A stretch of DNA of 64,000 nt from Oasisia sp. SBJ-2009. Taxonomy: Eukaryota > Annelida > Polychaeta > Sabellida > Siboglinidae. The first letter of the stretch is position 1, and each line of letters opens with the position of its first letter. The notes below the pieces were generated by a model that was not told where the DNA came from, searched no databases, and saw nothing but the letters and a program-made list of their open reading frames with translations. The stretch covers positions 35,698,690 through 35,762,689 of the forward strand of contig OZ024862.1 of NCBI GenBank assembly GCA_964017155.1. Reading direction: 5' to 3'. Below, piece after piece: positions 40,484 to 52,092 of this stretch. Position numbers and translations under genes: made by a program.

Positions 40484-43359
40484 TCATTTCTTCTTTCCCT
40501 TTGACTTGTTGCTTGCTGTTGATGAACTATCTATAGTTTCCTCTGTAATCTGTGGCTTCTGCCAGTCCAGATTTTTCATTCTGTAGATCGGCCACGGCGG
40601 AAGTGTTAACTGAAACAGTCAGTACATCATCACAACTACTGGGATATACAACATTAACAGTTGCATTTTGTCAGATCACAAGTAATAATATTGATTTAGA
40701 TTTAATTTATTTCTGGGATGGCAGGGTTCAGCATTAGTGCAGGCATGCTTTCTGAGACAACGGGGGGATACCTTGGACAGGGGTGTATCGGTAAAATTAA
40801 ATATTTACAATAATACTGTTTCGAGTCATGAGCTTGTTCGGTCATGGATTACAAACAGTTCTATTATTTATTTTTAATCAATAAAGGCATCGGTAGATCT
40901 ATTCAGGACACATTACTCAAAAACACCTTAAACTGTATCCCAAGACATCAACAGAACATTCAATTATTAACGAGGATGTGTGGACATGCAAGAAAGTGGT
41001 ATGAGTAGAAAGTGGTACGTACGACACAGGATAGGAGGAATCCTGCACACAGAATGTACATCGTCTGTGAGAACTGTTGGCAGATGTAGCCCCATACAAA
41101 GCCAACTACCTGTAACCATCAACACAGACAGTTCTGTCAGATGCCCTGCTGTATCTAACACTCTCAGAGTTTCAGGAAATTCAGGTGAGCTAAAGAAAAA
41201 TAGTGGTGTTTTACCCCAAACCAGGCTGAAGTATTATTTTAACCTAACTATTTAAAACAGCTATCTGTTGTTCACAAAGAGAGTTTACAAATACCTAAAA
41301 TGATTTCAGGAGAAGGTTAGTGCATGCATGTTGAACATCATTTTATTGGGTACTAAATTTGATGTAACTATGTGGAATGCATATATACTACACTTCACGT
41401 TTTATTTTGCTATTTCATTTGCTATACGTACATATGTGGTCCATGCTGAACCAACATAATAGAATACAAACAAGACTAGACAAATGTTGGTATAACCAGG
41501 ATATTGTATATGACTTCGAAGCACCATTAAGAATTACTAACAATAGAACTGGAACTCGCGATTTAATATTAATAGATAATGAAAACGAAGAGCTGATCAC
41601 AGAGGAATACACAATCCTACGATCAGAACCATTCTAAGGTATCCTAAGGTAAGGTAATACAGAAGTTCATATTACATCCTGTTTAAAGATGTCACTGGTT
41701 GAGGGCTTGAGGTTTTAGGATACCTACAATTTGAAGAACTAGTGCACCATGCTCAATGCTTTGTATAAATTATCACCCATTGGCACCATATATAGTATAT
41801 GAAGTGGCTATAGCTCCAGACCCGTAATGTCTAAGCTATTTGTCTGGCACTTTTCCGCATTGAATGTACATACATCGCAAGCATGTATACATGTACTTGC
41901 TGGCAGCCAAGTTTATTTCACTGTAATGATCATGTTATGGAAAGTCGTTGTTGGTAATGCGTTTAGTACTTTTTTATTTAGTCGATTGTATGTGCATATG
42001 AAGTAACAAACGGGACAACATTATCACAACAATTTTCAACTGACATGATAGCACATGCGTCATTAAAAAATAGAAAAAAACATTACGTCAAACAATATAG
42101 TAGATTCATCCAACAGTTAGTCAATGCAGAGTTATAGTAGATTCGTTTCGCATCCGGCACTCTGTCAGAGCTAAAGTCACTGTCCAGTAGAAGGCACTGG
42201 AATTAATATATAAAACAACACGACTTGCGAAAAAAGTTTCACTTACTGCAAACAATATAATTATGACTTGAAATGTTCTCTCTGCACGTCTCTGGCCATC
42301 AAAATCCTGCAAAAATTAATTATATTTAGTCACATGAAAATTAATTTGCAACAAAGTTATGTGCTCCAAAATAAAATGATGCATTGATGACGTTTTTACA
42401 GCAAATACAGATCAAGTGATTATAATGTGCCCTATCAGTGACGACACTGTATACGATGTCATGAAATATAATTTTTTTGGACAAAATTGTAAGCTACAGT
42501 TAACACTAATCACTTTAGCAAAGTTATCCATCCACTGGGCTTATGCTAAATGATCCCCATTCACCAATGGCAAAATTAATCCATGTTTTGCAAAACGAAC
42601 ATACATGTTTTGTTAGGAATTTTTGCGAAATCAAATTGATAAACTAATTAGTGTTGAGTAAATTTTCATTTTACTTGATGACATTTGTATCCAGGCGTAA
42701 AAATCATTATTAACTGGCCAGCAATTGTCACCAACCTGTGTTTAGTACACCATGTTTCCATTAATTTATGTCTACGACTACAAGCAGTTTAAATTTATTT
42801 ATATAAATCTCTGTCAGTGTCAACTGTATAAACTGTTGAATGTACTATTTTGGGGGCAGCACAATGCCAATGACTAGGAATTTGTTAATTGGAATTAGGC
42901 TTTAATTTGGTTATGTGTAGTGTGCAGTGTGTGGAGCTGTCAAACCATGAACGTATCTTACTACTACTACTAGTACTACTACTAGAAGTAGTAGTAGTTA
43001 GTCTAGTCTAAACTCTAGTGGTATCTGTCACTTACTTCTCTCAATCTACGTTCATATAGCCACGCAGGGATGTTTACAAAACCTTATATACGATACCATA
43101 TATTGTTATAATATAGATTCAACATATTGGTATTCCAATTACGGAATATGCAAACGACACACTTTTTGATATAAATTCTGGACCATATGGAACTAGTAGT
43201 GTGGCAGCTGCCAATTGGCCAGGCGCCGGCGTGAGTTGTGTTAGCGGCGTTGGAAACTCCCACCCATTCACATAAGCATACTTCGCATATATCGGTACAA
43301 ACCATATGTGTTGGAAGATTGCGTATTTTGTCGGGAACTAGTGGCAATAAATATTCCAT
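40484..43359 (-). CDS. SPCS1: Signal peptidase complex subunit 1 (SPC12), 4 exons, complete
   Basis: Small non-catalytic subunit of the ER signal peptidase that removes signal peptides co-translationally. Exons on the minus strand: 43359-43303, 42306-42247, 41109-41023, 40609-40484; all GT-AG and phase 0, total 109 aa against 102 in the main human form. Exon 2 reads DFDGQRRAERTFQVIIILFA, exon 3 starts VVGFVWGY, exon 4 starts LTLPPWPIYR; these match human DYKGQKLAEQMFQ, VGFIYGY and LTLPPWPIYRRHP. Two membrane helices lie at about 33-49 and 53-72 with both ends predicted cytosolic; the C-terminal tail is Ser/Lys-rich. Start 43359 gives an N-terminus similar to human (LPTHM against LPTQM). The frame is open upstream to a Met at 43506, so a longer form cannot be excluded. 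Confidence 0.95.
41430..41637 (+). mobile_element. LINE C-terminal fragment in SPCS1 intron 2 (probable)
   Basis: On the strand opposite SPCS1, an open frame reads RIQTRLDKCWYNQDIVYDFE and continues about 40 codons to a stop. The RLDKxWxNQDxxYDF pattern resembles the C-termini of L2-type LINE polymerases. A short repetitive GGTATCCTAAGGTAAGGTAA-like tail follows. Family assignment is from memory of the pattern only. Confidence 0.4.
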
Positions 43360-43499
43360 GACGGCTAATTGTGAAGCAAAATTACAAGTAAGAAAGCTGT
43401 AAATATTATGTTCTATAACCAATCTGTCAACTCCCTTGTTTTCGCCACTGTGTTGCGATAAACACAGAAAATATGCTTCTGACATCTGTGTCCCGAAGA

Positions 43500-43600
43500 C
43501 GTTCATTGGTTTCTGTAGCGCTGTCGCGCTTATATTTTTTTCCGGTCGTTAAAAACGTTCCGATTGACGTTTCTGCGCATGCGCAATAAATGTAAAATCA
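43500..43600 (-). promoter_or_regulatory. SPCS1 promoter with palindromic NRF-1 site
   Basis: TGCGCATGCGCA (43574-43585) is a perfect palindromic NRF-1 site, about 215 bp upstream of the SPCS1 start codon. Together with the CpG-rich surroundings it suggests a TATA-less housekeeping promoter. Confidence 0.6.
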
Positions 43601-43694
43601 TCAATGTCCAGCGAAACAACAAAGCATTTGTGGTAAAAATGCCACGAGCTGTTCGTTAATTCTCCTGTGATGATTACTGTGAAGAGTTTCTTAA

Positions 43695-44515
43695 TTAAAG
43701 GACAAAAAAACGCAACTGTTTCGTGGCATACACCTAATAGAGTTAATATAAAGAAACAGTTCCCATATATACTCAATTTTTTTTTACGCCAGCGGTTTAC
43801 CAGAACAATATTTTTGAACACCCAGCCATCAAAATACTGTGAGCAATTCCATCTTAAACGAAGAATGACGTCACGACGGTGAGACCCTCTCCATGCAGAT
43901 TCCCTGCATGGGGTTTCGCTGTTGTCATGAAATGGCTGCAACTCGGCAACGCGCGTAACATGCTGATGACGGTAAATATAAAGTTGTCTATTATTGTTAT
44001 ATCGCTGAAATCATCCTATCAACTGATGATACATGCATGTCTACTTCAAAGCGTTTCTCCTAAAAATGGACCGAGCAAAGTGAACTGTACTTGGACTGGA
44101 GGGATTCCAAACAGTAAGCCCGCAAACGTGAATCCATTTTTTCAATACTACCGGTTGTTTCAACTATTATTGCAACCGTATGCTGAACAGTAAGGCATAA
44201 TTACTAAAGTTTACCATAGATTTAACCACAGATTTAGATACACGTCTATAAGCAGCTGCTATATGTCACGCCAACTGAACGAACTGTCGAAGAATCGAAG
44301 TTGTTGACCCTTAACAACGTCGCAGGAAGTTGACCGGCTTCAGCAGAGATATGGAATGCCGCGCGCTGAATGGTCAAGCCAAGTTAACCCTTCACTGATG
44401 GCGGCGTCTAGACCATCGTGGATTTCGTTAGAATTAGAGACTTTAAAGTCACATTCTGAGTAAACCGCTGACGTTAAAAAATTGAGTATATGTGGAAAAT
44501 GTTACTTTGTATAAA
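43695..44515 (-). mobile_element. Kolobok-like element, copy 1 (inner end lost)
   Basis: Starts TTAA|AGGACAAAAAAACG at 43695 and is the near-exact reverse complement of the element at 45115-45955. On the minus strand it carries MPYCSAYGCNNS, the start of a THAP zinc finger, followed by stops. Similarity ends at 44515, lacking the last 50 bp or so of the partner, so this copy is truncated or rearranged. Confidence 0.7.
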
Positions 44516-44649
44516 CTTAGGATTGAGAAAAATACATGGATGGAAGCCACCATCGATTTTATGAATACGAATACATTAATTTCAAGTAAAACATTTACTA
44601 TTATTCAGCCAAAAAGTAATTGCAAATAGCTCAAAAAAGTTCTAAACTA

Positions 44650-44800
44650 TAGGTAATGGTTTAATTTTGCAGAACTAGAAGGAATAAATTGCATTTAAAA
44701 TCGTACATCGACATCGATTGACGCCTTGTCACTATGTCTAGATTACCTCGGACGTGAACCAGCACCCTCACATTTAAGGTGGGTGAAGGCGGAGCAGAAT
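44650..44800. repeat. Dispersed repeat shared with 54975-55130
   Basis: GACGTGAACCAGCACC, ACATTTAAGGTGGGT, ACATCGATTGACG and GGTAATGGTTTAATTT occur in the same order at both sites, in direct orientation. Nature unknown; probably the end of an uncharacterised mobile element. Confidence 0.65.
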
Positions 44801-44979
44801 AATTTTAATAACATTTCCTTCAACTCGCACAATGGCATTGCCCCGACACCAGTACTTGTTAAATGTATCTTTGTCTAAATATAAGTTTATTTATATTTCG
44901 AATTTAGAAATAATTTTCCCCGAAGTCTTTTTATCGGAGTCTGTCGTAAATGTTTGGAAATCACTGGTCCATTTTAGAC

Positions 44980-46800
44980 AACCAGTTTCAACTGAACACC
45001 CACGCCAATGTCCAAGCCACATCCCCAAAGGTGTTTCCTTATTGAGACTGACGAATTGCCGACCTCACATATCGCTCCCCACAGATACACAAAACTGTCT
45101 CTGCTTAAAAGACAAAAAAGACAACGGTTTCGCGTCATACACCTAATAGAGTTTATACAAAGTAACAATTTCCACATATACTAACGTCAGCGGTTTAATC
45201 AGAATGTGACTTTAAAGTCTAAAATTCTAACGAAATCCACGATGGTCTAGACGCCCCCATAGGTGAAGGGTTAACTTGGCTTGGCCATTCAGCGCGCGGC
45301 ATTCTATGTCTCTGCTAAAGCCGGCCAGCTTCCTGCGACGTTGTTAAGCGTCAACAACTTCGAGTCTTCGACAGTTCGTTCAGTTGGCGTGACATCTAGC
45401 AGCTGCTTATAGACGTATATCTAAATCTGTGGTTAAATCTATGGTAAACTTTAGTAATTATGCCTTACTGTTCGGCATACGGTTGCTATAATAGTTGAAA
45501 CAATCGGTAGTATTGAAGCAATGGATTCACATTGGTGATTTGCGGGCGTACTGTTTGGAATCCCTCCAGTCCAAGTACAGTTCACTTTGCTCGGTCCATT
45601 TTGAGGAGAAATGCTTTGAAGTAGACATCAGTTGATGGGATGATTTCAGCGATAACAATAATAGACAACTTTATATTTACCGTCATCAGCATGTTACGCG
45701 CGTTGCCGAGTTGCAGCCATTTCATGACAACAGCCAAACCCCATGCAGGGAATCTACGTGGAGAGGGTCTCACCGTCGTGACGTCATTCTTCGTCTAAGA
45801 TGGGGTAGCGCATAGCATTTGGATGGCTGGGTGTTAAAAAATATTTGTCTGGTAAACCGCTGGCGTTAAAAAGTTTAGTATATGTGGAAATTGTTACTTT
45901 ATATTAACGCTATTAGGTGTATGCCACGAAACAGTTAACTTTTTTTGTCCTTTAAGCTTCATCCCATTCAGGTGTACTTGCAGCTTTTTCCTTCTATGTC
46001 CCACCCACATTACCTCCGTCGTCTCCAAACGTACTCTCAGTCCATATCTGCTGAAAATATCTTTCCATTCTATCAGCTGTTCTTGGAGATTTGCTTCCCA
46101 TCCGCTACTACTGCCAGGCCATCTGCGTTCACTAGTTTCCGGGGTATGTCTTTTGTACAAATCTTCCTGCGTATCAGTTCCACCACAGCTATAAACAACA
46201 ATGGGACCAGGGCGCTGTGTCAGGCCAACATTCAATGTGGACTCTCCTGACACTCCCGGTCCACACAGCTCCCTGCTCTTCGTGTCCCCTCCACCAATCT
46301 GACCTCACCCCTGGGAGCCCTATCCACACCAGTGTTCCCATTGTCAGTTCTCTTGGGATTATTGCATATAGGCCTTCTCCAGATCTATGAATCTAATTGC
46401 CATATCCTCGTGTCCTTCCAGTTTCTTCTCAACTCGCTAACTCAGGGCAAACATCCCATCCGTTGTTCCTCTTCCTTTTCTAATCTCCAGCTGTTCTTCA
46501 CCGATACCCCTTACACTACTGCTCTTATTCTGCCATCCACGATTCTTCCCAGAAACTTCAACATATGCCTTACCAACGTAGTCCCTCTATTTTTCAAGGG
46601 TCATGCACATCTCCGTTTCTTTTCTATATTCGGACTATCAGCCCCATTATTCATTCCTCTGTGAACTTCCTCTCTCTCTTACAGGTGTTCAGCATTTTTA
46701 TGTCGATCATATTCCAACTCGCTCAGCCACCGCCAGCATCTCTACTCGCACTTCATCAATACCTGTTTATCTTTCCGATTAGGCCTACACGATAAACAGT
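44980..46800 (-). pseudogene. LINE polymerase relic, split by the Kolobok-like element
   Basis: Minus-strand fragments read SGESTLNVGLTQ, NLQEQLIEWKDIFSRYGLRV and EVMWVGHRRKKLQVHLNGMK (45956-46253), then, beyond the inserted element, RDSFVYLWGAICE (about 45100-45000). Upstream frames (46300-46800) correspond to the N-terminal part of the reverse transcriptase. Several frameshifts and a missing YADD make it inactive. A second copy of the same family is at 55320-55980. Confidence 0.75.
45115..45955 (+). mobile_element. Kolobok-like element, copy 2, with THAP relic
   Basis: Flanked by TTAA on both sides (45115-45118 and 45952-45955) with inverted ends of about 100 bp (AAGACAAAAAAG... against AGGACAAAAAAAG...). 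Inside, MPYCSAYGCYNS (from 45459) and, after frameshifts, SSLCSVHFEEKCFEVD are the two halves of a C2CH THAP zinc finger. TTAA target sites plus a THAP domain are the signature of Kolobok transposons. It is non-autonomous: no catalytic domain remains. It is inserted in a LINE relic, which resumes on either side. Confidence 0.75.
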
Positions 46801-47164
46801 AAGAATGGCCCAGGCTGTGACAAGTAAAATATGCCTGTTGATCGCTAGATGGTAGCACATTTTGATATGTGTCTCGTATTCTTCGCGCCTCCGATCTTCA
46901 AGCCCGCTAATGCACATAGGAGTTTTTGCGGAATTGTTTCTAGATTCCGGCCCGTGTATCAGGCAGCATCACGACAATGTCGCAGTCATCACTGCGATAC
47001 CCGACAGCATTATTCCAAACGTGTCGATGCTGGAAGTAATTTTTCGCAGTTGCGTCAATATCCATTGAAACTATGATTCTGTAAACACTACTCGCAGTAT
47101 GTATCGAAACAGTTATATGAATAGATAAAAAAATGTCAACGGCAAGACAAATTTACCGTAGGGT
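46801..47164. other. Intergenic, no gene recognised
   Basis: Unique sequence shared in part with the flank of the second LINE relic (AGAATGGCYCAGGCTGTGAC also follows at about 55980). Nothing else is recognisable. Confidence 0.5.
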
Positions 47165-48269
47165 AACCTGGGGCAAAACGGCCCCTGGTGATAATACGGC
47201 CCCCCGTCTTTTCTGCCAAACGAGTGAACACAAACTAACGTTGAATAGTAGAACATGATACTGCTACCTAGCGAATACTCTTAGCCACTGCAAGGCTAAA
47301 CGCTACCAAAAGTAAGTTCACAAACCCGCAATTCGCAACTTCCTGGCAAAGCAGTGACCGTTTGCGCCTGCGCCTATTGTTATATTTCCTGAGCGTGGAT
47401 GTTCGCGGATGCGTTCGCGTATTTCTCTGTGTATTCGTGTTATTTTAAAACATACTTTTACCCTTGAAGGTAGACTTTTGGGACACTATCCGCCAGGGAA
47501 AATACAAAAAACAAATTGAGAGTGTACGTACTTGTTTCTTATGAGAGAGTGCGCGTGAATGTGCGCGCCCGCAAGTGTGCACGTGTGGCAAAACGGCCCT
47601 TGGGGGTAATACGGCCCCCCGTCTTTTCTGCCAAACGAATGTACACAAACTAACGTTGAATAGTGGAACATGATGCTGCTACCTAGCAAATACTCATAGC
47701 GACCGCAAGGCCAAACGCTACCAAAACTAAGTTCACAAACATGTTTTAAAGTGTTGCATACCCTGTGATCTAATAATCACTCTTCGGTCAAATCGATGCT
47801 AACATGTTCACCATGTGATGATAAGCCAGCGACTGGTACTAATACACTCGCATCTATACACGTTTTCAATGACTTTCATCGAAATGGGAGCGATATTAAA
47901 AGATTACATGTGAAGGTGAAAAAGACAGCACTGTTGTGTATGGGGTAAGACGGCCCTGTCTAAATGTGGTTCTATTAGCAGTGCGAACATTTTATGATAA
48001 TTTCGTTTTATTTGACAGTGTAGACACATTGTGTGGTTATGTCAACTTCCAAAATGATTGAGTTTACTTAAACTGTGTAAACGGTGCTATTGGTACTGTT
48101 CAATTATATGAAATCTATTTGTGTGGTTCAGTAGACTGTTTATGTGGATGCAGTTTTGTTTACAATACTGCAATTATGTGTACATAATTTTGGTTGTTTC
48201 ACTATACACAGACACATTTTGTTGACACGCGCTACTGTTTCATGCAGGCTGTTGTTTAAATAATCTCAA

Positions 48270-51200
48270 CAGAGATGTTAATTTCACTATATCCTCCCTG
48301 TGAACATTTCATGATGTCATTCACTCCAAGCCTAATAAGCTTTTCATTTTTCTTTTTGTTATGTTTTTGTACTGAAAACTATGCGATGGTTGTCTCTATT
48401 CAATTACAAGTTTTAGTCGATAGCAATACTTTGCTAAGAACTGCTATGTGTTTCGAAGTGTACACATCAATTAACTGTATGTATTATATGTATTGTATGT
48501 ATTATATGTATTACGTCTATCAAAATATCTTCAAACATAGATGCATTTTTAATGACAGTATAATGAAATCATATCAATTCAAGGAAAATGACTTCCGATG
48601 AAGCTTTCCTCTCCTTTTCAGGAGGCATGCTAAACAACTGCTTAACAAATATATTACATATCAATGAAAATGAAACTGACATAAACGAACAACAACTAAT
48701 TCATCGCTCATCATACCATGATCTCGATCAATTTAGTAAGTTAGCTAAGGAAAATAAAAATTCATTTAGTATTTTAAGTACAAATATACAGTCAATAAAT
48801 GCAAAGTTTTCTGAACTTGAGGCATTCGTAGAAGAACTTAATATGATAAACTTTAAATTTAGTGTAATATGTCTTCAAGAGACATGGATAGATGAAAGTA
48901 AGGACATATCACCATTTCACTTACAAGGCTATGACTGTATATCTCAAGGTAAAACATGTACCAGCAAAGGAGGGTTGATAATATATATAGATGACCAGTA
49001 TAAATCAAAAGTAATATGTAATCTCAATACATACCAACAATGGGAAGGCCAGGTAGTAAAGTTGCAGAGTAATTTATCAAAGACTGTCACTATTGGAAAT
49101 ATATATCGATCGCCGAGAACGCGAAATTAAGACCTAAGCGCTTTTATAGATGAATTTACACCGATTATATCAAGTTTGGAAAAAAACTGTAATAATGATA
49201 TCGTTATTGCTGGGGATTTCAATATTAACTTACTTAAACTAAATGAAAACGAAATGTTTAGTAGCTTTTTCGACATGATGATCTCACATAGTTTTTACCC
49301 TCAAATAACCCTACCCACTAGATTGACTAGAACAACCGGAACCCTGATAGATAATTTATTTTGTAGACTTCATGAATCAATACATACCGCAGGGATATTA
49401 ACTAAGCGCTTTTCGGATCACCAACCATATTTTATGATTATGCATAATACTGTAAAATTGCAGTCCCCGCCAAAATATGTAAAAATAAATACATTAAATG
49501 AGAATGCAATGATAAATGTCATGAATGAAATAAAATTAGGTAACATTTATGAAAAATTAAATACAAATCCAAATGCTGACCCAAATTATAATTATGATAT
49601 AATATATGAAGAAATTACACGTGCTAAAACTAAACATATGCCAAACAAATTAGTGAAATTTAATAGATACAAACATAAGAAATCTGCTTGGATCACACAG
49701 GGTATATTAACATCAATCAGATATCGTGACAAAATGTACAAACAATTAAAATTAACAAATCGCACCTCAGGCAATTACGAAACTATTAAAATTAATCTAA
49801 AAACCTATAACACCATATTAAAGAAAAACATTCGGGCGGCTAAACAAATTTACTTTGAATCTCGGTTTTCACTTTTTAGGAATGACATACGAAATACATG
49901 GAAAACCATAAATGAATGTCTCTCAAAAAAACATACAAACAACAGTTTCCCAACTTATTTTGAAGACAATGGCTATCAAATGTCAAACAAACAAAACATT
50001 GCTGATGCTTTTAATAACTATTTTACAAATATAGCTCAGACAATTGTAAATGATATAAAGTATGAAGGTACCAAAGATTTTACCTATTATCTAAATAGAC
50101 AAATAAATTCAACTTTTAAAATACAAAATGTTGATGAAGAAGCTGTAAAGAAAATAATACACAATCTACCCACAAAACATAGTTGTGGTTTCGACGGTAT
50201 CTCCTCCAAATTGTTACAAATAATTGAACCTGTAATTTTAAGATCCTTGACTATGGTCATAAATCAGGTGCTAAGTACTGGAATATTTCCAGATAAACTC
50301 AAAATTGCCAAAGTAATTCCTATATTTAAAAAGGATGATCCCACATTATTTAAAAATTATAGACCAATTTCCCTGCTACCAACAATATCAAAAGTACTAG
50401 AGAAAATAATTGTTACCCAGTTGTCTTCATACTTTAATGAAGCCAAGCTATTTTTCGATAACCAATATGTATTTAGGCCGAAACACAGCACTGAGTTTGC
50501 TGCGCTTGAATTAGTAGACAGAATAATAAATCACATGGACAAATACGAGGTACCAATTAACATATTTCTTGACTTGACAAAGGCCTTTGATACCATTGAT
50601 CATAATATTTTATTACACAAATTAAGATTTTATGGCTTGGATGATTCGACAGTATTTTTGTTTGAAAGTTATTTAAGTAACCGACGACAGTATGTCGTTA
50701 TTGATTAAATGAAATCAGAAATCCTTCCAATAAATATCGGAGTTCCACAAGGTTCAATCTTAGGACCTTTATTGTTTACTATTTATATTAATGATTTTCC
50801 AGAAGTCAGTAATATATTTAACTTCGTTATGTACGCAGATTATACAACACTCTCTAGTACATTAAACCAATTTATTGATAGCACACATCAAAACAAAAGT
50901 GTAGAATTTTTAATAAATTACGAACTCTGTAAAGTTATGGAATGGCTAAATATAAATAGATTGTCCTTAAATAAAGAAAAATCTAAATATATGATTTTTC
51001 ATGTACCTAAAAAAGAGATTCAAACTCTTACTCTTAAAATCGATAATATAAACATCGAACAGGTGGATGAATTTAATTTTCTAGGATTAACTCTGGACAC
51101 AAATCTTACTTGGAAAAAACACGTAAATAAAATAGCAAATAAATGTTCTAGGATTACGGGCGTTTTAAACAAACTAAAGCATGTACTACCACTAGACATT

Positions 51201-52052
51201 AAAAAACTTTTATATAATTCTCTAATCCTATCACATATTAATTATTGTATTACAGTTTGGGGATACAAAGGTAGCCGAATATTGAAAATCCAAAAAAAGG
51301 CAGTTCGAATAATAGCATTGAACAGGTACAATTCACATACTGAACCACTTTTTAAAACTCTCGAAATATTGAAAATAGATGATCTATTAAAAGTGCAAGA
51401 ACTAAAAATTTATTTATTAAATTGGAATATTATACCCAATTACAATATACACAGTCATGATACTCGCAAAGCAACAAATATACACACATCTATGACAAGA
51501 CATGAATTTGCCAAAAAATCCCTTAAACACAACTTGCCTCATACTATAAACGATATTCCAGAATTAGTTTTGGAAAAGATTATTACCCACAGTTTACAAG
51601 GGTTTGCGTATTACGTAAAAACATATATTTTGCAAAGATATCACTACGCATGTACAATATCTGATTGTTATGTATGTCAGATAAGTCTACAAAATCACTA
51701 GAACTCAAATTTACATATAAATGAATAGATGCAAACAAATGTTATATGTTCTTATGTATTTGTCAGTATTGTCATTTCATTGTTTCAATTTGTACACATG
51801 TCTTATAGATAGATTTACACATAACATAGAGACAAACATCGTATTGAATGAATACAAATATAATAATGTATAATAATCCGAGTGGCTCCTGTGATAGCGA
51901 CTTTTTAGTCTTAGCAGGAGTCACTCACCCCAATTTCATATGTATTCTTAATTACTTATGGTGACATTTGTACATGTGCGTATTATTGCTATTATTTAAT
52001 GTAATTGTTTTGGGGTCAGAAATACACATCTTGTTCTTGTTCTTGTTCTTAG
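48270..52052 (+). mobile_element. Near full-length jockey/CR1-like LINE
   Basis: Contains one long polymerase frame (48588-51701), a 3' UTR with a 12-bp stem-loop (51880-51891 pairing with 51915-51926) and a 3' tail of four TTGTTC-type repeats (about 52030-52051), typical of LINEs without poly(A). The 5' limit is uncertain (48000-48300). Low damage suggests recent insertion. Confidence 0.8.
48588..51701 (+). pseudogene. LINE endonuclease/reverse transcriptase with two stops
   Basis: One frame of 1038 codons broken only by TAA at 49128 and TAA at 50706; no frameshift. The N-terminal part is an APE-type endonuclease: QETW, IAGDFN and FSDHQP are present. The reverse transcriptase follows: GFDGIS, NYRPISLLPTISKVLEK, FLDLTKAFDTIDH, GVPQGSILGPLLFTIYIND. 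The catalytic box reads MYADYTTL; the second Asp of YADD is Tyr, a one-base change that should abolish polymerisation. The C-terminal region ends near ISLQNH. A jockey/CR1/L2-group assignment rests on layout and motifs. Confidence 0.88.
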
Positions 52053-52092
52053 AAACGGGGGGCAAAACGGTCCCGGGAGCCGTCTTACCCCG

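Larger units (their letters stand above)
47165..52092. mobile_element. GGGGCAAAACGG terminal-repeat element with nested LINE
   Basis: The left end CTGGGGCAAAACGGCCCC and the reverse complement of the right end, CGGGGTAAGACGGCTCCC, match over about 45 bp with gaps, continuing into GGCCCCCCGTCTTTTCT. Inside is a direct repeat of about 160 bp (47165-47325 and 47587-47745) and a further GGGGTAAGACGGCCC at 47942. The LINE at 48270-52052 is inserted just inside the right end. No transposase is seen and target duplication is unclear, so the superfamily is undetermined. Confidence 0.55.

Noticed and set aside
43879..44193. 104-codon + strand frame beside SPCS1
   Set aside because: Antisense of the THAP-bearing Kolobok-like element.
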